From NCBI GenBank assembly GCA_964579765.1, contig CAZOIK010000085.1, positions 1-15,231 of the forward strand: a stretch of 15,231 nucleotides of DNA, given 5' to 3'. Numbering within the stretch: the stretch's first letter is position 1; each line of letters starts with the position of its first letter. This DNA is from DATNBT01 sp964579765. Its GTDB lineage: Bacteria > Acidobacteriota > Vicinamibacteria > Vicinamibacterales > CAVVIG01. A program made the position numbers and the translations under genes. Positions 12,661 through 15,231 of this stretch are shown here, one piece after another. The notes under the pieces were generated by a model that saw nothing but the letters and a program-made list of their open reading frames with translations, was not told where the DNA came from and did not search any database.

Positions 12661-12737
12661 GGTCAATCTGGCGATTTGGCGATTGGCGATTGGCGATCTC
12701 AGATCACGAGATCACGAGATCACCAGATCGCCAAATG
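12661..12737. repeat. Degenerate GATTTGGCGAT-type repeat tract, copy 3, with inverted arms
   Basis: Plus-strand units such as GGCGATTT, GGCGATTGGCGATTGGCGAT are followed by ATCACGAG repeated and then by inverted units. ATTTGGCGAT (12674-12683) is mirrored exactly by ATCGCCAAAT (12727-12736). The tract sits between the receptor stop codon and its terminator and shares its unit with the tracts at 187-226 and 2353-2400. It would be transcribed as a hairpin in the receptor mRNA. Confidence 0.72.
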
Positions 12738-12749
12738 ATTCAATTCACC

Positions 12750-15231
12750 TCAGAAATCAAACGTCCAAGAGACCTTCAGCAGTCGCGGCGGCACGACGCT
12801 CAACGGCGCGAGCCACGACGTATACGACGCGTTGAGGCCGCTCAGCACGTCCGAGTTGAAGACGTTGTAGATGTCGAGGCTGAGGTCCGACCGCGTGTGC
12901 GCAAACCGAAGAATCTTGCCCAGGCGCAGGTCGAGCTGGTTGAAGCGTGTGTAGTAGTTCGAGCCCGGCTGGAGCAGCGCGACGTTGGTTGCGCCGGTGG
13001 CGACGCCGCCCGTCGGCAGACGGCCGAGCGACTGCTGCACGACCAGGTTCGGAGCGGAGAACGTCGCCGCCTCCTCCACGCCCGGGATGCTCTGGTACGC
13101 CGCGCCGAGCTGCACGTCGATCTTCGGCACCGTGTACGAGCCGAGGAACTTCACCTGCGGCAGCCACTTCTGATCCATGTGGCACGTGTTGAGCGACTGC
13201 GCGACGCCCGCCACGGACAGCATTTCGATCAGCGCGTTGTTGCCCGCCTTGGCCGGGTCCTCCACGTCGCAGTAGTCCGTGGTCTGGTGGCCGGTGCTCA
13301 ACCCGCCTTGCAGCAGGATGCCGTTCGACAGCCTGGCGCTGATGCCGAGGTCGTACCCGAACCAGTGGTCGTAGACGTTGCTCCCGGGGAACATCGTGTC
13401 GGACAGCCCGGTCAGGTTGATGGCCGGCCGCGAGTCGTTCACGTTGTAGAACCCGCTGGTGTTGAGACCCGTCGTCGGCAGCGTCGCGCCACCGGCCGAG
13501 GCCGGCGGAGCCGGAATCGCCGACTGCCCGATGCTGTACGCCGTGTAGTCGGCCGCGGTGTGATTCGTGTCGTCGGTGACGAGGAAGTTGCCGAACCAGC
13601 GGCGGTAGACGCCGCCGTTGACCGAGATGCCGCGGGCCAGCTCGTGCTGCACGCTGACCGAGAACTCCCAGCTGTACGGACGCTTGCCCCAACCGTACCG
13701 CGCGTCGTCCTGCACGGCGAGGTTCGGAATCAGCGAATTCGAGTAGAAGTTCGCGGCGGCGCCAAACGGCGCCAGGCACGTGTCGATCTGCTGGTTGGCG
13801 CCCGACTGCGTCGGTCCCTGCGACGCGGGGTTGGTCAGGTCGCAGTCCGGGACGAAGTTGTGGTTGTTGTCCACCCACGTGCGCGACGACGTGAGCTGGA
13901 TGTTGTACCCCGGCTGGCTCGCCAGGCCGCCCAGCACGAGCGCCTGACCGAGCACGTACTTGCTGAGGTTCGCCTTGAGGGCCGTCTTGCCGTCGCCGAA
14001 CACGTCGTACGCCACGCCCATCTTCGGCGTCCAGTCGCGATACGCCGTCGTCGAGAACTCGGGGATGTCGTAGTTGCGGAGCGGCGTCAGGAGCGACGGA
14101 TAGAGGTGGAACGCCGGGTTCTGCGAGTCGAACCAATCGAGACGCAGGCCGCCGAAGAGCGTGAGGCGGTTCATCGTCCACTTGTCCTGGATGAACGCGC
14201 CGCCCTCGGTTCGCACGCGGTTCGGCGAGCCCGCCGCGTCAGTCGGACAGCCCGGTTGAATCGACGTCGCGCCGCCGACGATTTGCCCGCTGACGATGCG
14301 CTGCAGCGGATCCGTGCAGCCGTCGGACCGCAGGCTCAACGAGGTCGGAACCGGGATGCCGGCGCCCACGCCGTTGTTCGGCAGCGTGCTGACGACGTAG
14401 CTGTACGGCACGACCGACTGGTTGAGCGACCAGCGGAACGCGCCGTTCAGGTCGAAGCCGGTCTTGAACGCGTGCGAGCCCGTGACATACGACGCGTTGA
14501 AGTTGCCGCGGTAGTTCGGGTTGTGGCTGCCGGTGTCGGTCGCGCCGACGTGGCCGTGATAGTTGTTGATGAGCTGCGTGTAGCCCGGCACCGTGGAGAT
14601 CGGCGCGTTGTCGGTGACGCCGACGGCGAGCGGATCGGCGATGCTCGGATCCGCCATGCGGCTGCCCCACGTCTCCTGGTGGCGCCAGAACGCCGCCTCG
14701 AGCAGGAACTTGTTCGAGACGGGCGACGACCACTGCAGCAGGTTGTCGGAGAAGGGGAAGAAGTAGGTCGTGTTCAACGCCTCGTGCGACGTGGTCGAGA
14801 CGTCGTTCGTGTACACGCGCTTCTTGTTGTTGTAGTACGCCGCGAACTTGTTCTTCGGCGTCGCCTGATACGTCAGGCGCAGCGTCTGCTCCCAGTAGTG
14901 TCCGCCGCCGCCCCATGTCTGGCCGAGCGGCGCGCCGGTGTTCGGCACGTACGTCAGCGTCTGCTGGTTGAGCAGCGTGGGCGAGGTAGCGCCCACCACG
15001 AAGTTCTTGTTCGGATAGTCGTTGGGGACTTGGTTGACGGCCTCGGTCCAGCGCGCCGTCCCGAAGAACCACAGCTTGTCCTTCATGAGCGGGCCGCCGA
15101 AGCCGGGGTTGTAGTCGTAGACGTGCACGAGCGCGCCGGGCTGCAGCAGCAGGCCGCGGCAGAACATGCTGTCGGCCGGCGTGCAGTTGCCCGAGGCGTC
15201 CTTCGTGCCGGACGAGTAGTTGCTGCCCTGC
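12750..15231 (-). CDS. TonB-dependent receptor, Oar-like, C-terminal part (5' end beyond window)
   Basis: The frame is open through the right edge, giving at least 826 residues of an outer-membrane beta-barrel. The visible start, with YDYNPGFGGPLMKDKLWFFG (about 26-45 of the visible part), is the plug/barrel junction typical of the large acidobacterial receptors that carry an N-terminal carboxypeptidase-regulatory-like domain. That domain, the signal peptide, TonB box and plug would be outside the window. The barrel has recurrent aromatic strands, for example QDKWTMNRLTLFGGLRLDWF, KMGVAYDVFGDGKTALKANL, YSWEFSVSVQHELARGISVN and LDLRLGKILRFAHTRSDLSL. It ends LLKVSWTFDF with the terminal Phe needed for barrel assembly. 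Such receptors import ligands across the outer membrane using TonB energy; the ligand is unknown. A terminator follows, so it is transcribed separately from the CRTAC1 unit. Confidence 0.93.
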   Translation of the reverse strand, partial: QGSNYSSGTKDASGNCTPADSMFCRGLLLQPGALVHVYDYNPGFGGPLMKDKLWFFGTARWTEAVNQVPNDYPNKNFVVGATSPTLLNQQTLTYVPNTGAPLGQTWGGGGHYWEQTLRLTYQATPKNKFAAYYNNKKRVYTNDVSTTSHEALNTTYFFPFSDNLLQWSSPVSNKFLLEAAFWRHQETWGSRMADPSIADPLAVGVTDNAPISTVPGYTQLINNYHGHVGATDTGSHNPNYRGNFNASYVTGSHAFKTGFDLNGAFRWSLNQSVVPYSYVVSTLPNNGVGAGIPVPTSLSLRSDGCTDPLQRIVSGQIVGGATSIQPGCPTDAAGSPNRVRTEGGAFIQDKWTMNRLTLFGGLRLDWFDSQNPAFHLYPSLLTPLRNYDIPEFSTTAYRDWTPKMGVAYDVFGDGKTALKANLSKYVLGQALVLGGLASQPGYNIQLTSSRTWVDNNHNFVPDCDLTNPASQGPTQSGANQQIDTCLAPFGAAANFYSNSLIPNLAVQDDARYGWGKRPYSWEFSVSVQHELARGISVNGGVYRRWFGNFLVTDDTNHTAADYTAYSIGQSAIPAPPASAGGATLPTTGLNTSGFYNVNDSRPAINLTGLSDTMFPGSNVYDHWFGYDLGISARLSNGILLQGGLSTGHQTTDYCDVEDPAKAGNNALIEMLSVAGVAQSLNTCHMDQKWLPQVKFLGSYTVPKIDVQLGAAYQSIPGVEEAATFSAPNLVVQQSLGRLPTGGVATGATNVALLQPGSNYYTRFNQLDLRLGKILRFAHTRSDLSLDIYNVFNSDVLSGLNASYTSWLAPLSVVPPRLLKVSWTFDF

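Noticed and set aside
11107..12666. A 519-codon minus-strand open frame overlapping CRTAC1
   Set aside because: Out-of-frame translation of the Asp/Asn-rich repeats into Arg-rich sequence; no domain and no start signal.
12661..12737. Possible CRISPR-like array
   Set aside because: Units are only 8-9 bases, contiguous, degenerate and partly inverted, without spacers or nearby cas genes.

Overview
The window looks like chromosomal DNA of a GC-rich, Gram-negative soil-type bacterium, most likely an Acidobacteriota of the Vicinamibacteria type. That assignment is inference. It rests on the gene families present (a large Oar-like TonB-dependent receptor, a CRTAC1/ASPIC-UnbV propeller lipoprotein next to a TPR lipoprotein, small lipocalin-like secreted proteins, Uma2, a four-helix-bundle protein) and on several kinds of short palindromic or degenerate repeats between and inside genes. 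There are no rRNA or tRNA genes, insertion sequences, phage genes or CRISPR arrays. Almost every base is coding; the longest gap is 141 bases.

Left part (1-6082). The minus strand carries a dispersed formate-metabolism locus. The window edge cuts the start of a formate dehydrogenase gamma (FdsG/NuoE-like) gene at 1-174. Further right, fdhD (5158-5976) overlaps an oxalate/formate-type MFS transporter gene (3635-5161) by a GTGA junction. Between these lie a small membrane protein (187-639), a plus-strand Uma2 protein (781-1365), a secreted B3-like metallo-beta-lactamase-fold hydrolase (1380-2339), a broken four-helix-bundle gene (2436-2769) and a secreted protein of unknown function (2770-3534).

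Middle (6083-7078). Two plus-strand genes follow: yajQ, then an exported c-type cytochrome whose 3' end overlaps the converging gene by 17 bases.

Right part (7062-15231). A probable five-gene minus-strand operon reads right to left: CRTAC1/ASPIC lipoprotein, TPR lipoprotein, a secreted protein with two CGPC modules, a Tat-exported double-VOC protein and a secreted MBL-fold hydrolase. Junctions are tight (1-base overlap, 34-base gap, 4-base gap, 4-base overlap), and all five products appear to be exported. Upstream, separated by an intrinsic terminator, is the 3' two-thirds or so of a TonB-dependent receptor gene that runs off the window. Receptor plus surface propeller plus TPR lipoprotein suggests envelope uptake or assembly of an unknown substrate, but the sequence does not prove this.

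The most noteworthy signals are: (i) a palindromic repeat that supplies the GTG start and basic signal-peptide segment of the TPR lipoprotein and also the stop codon of the preceding gene; (ii) a second palindrome read in frame within the ASPIC domain; (iii) a recurrent TANANT box 6-9 bases before the starts of transcript-leading genes, suggesting leaderless mRNAs, while three minus-strand genes that follow co-directional neighbours have GGAGG ribosome sites; (iv) the duplicated CGPC protein.
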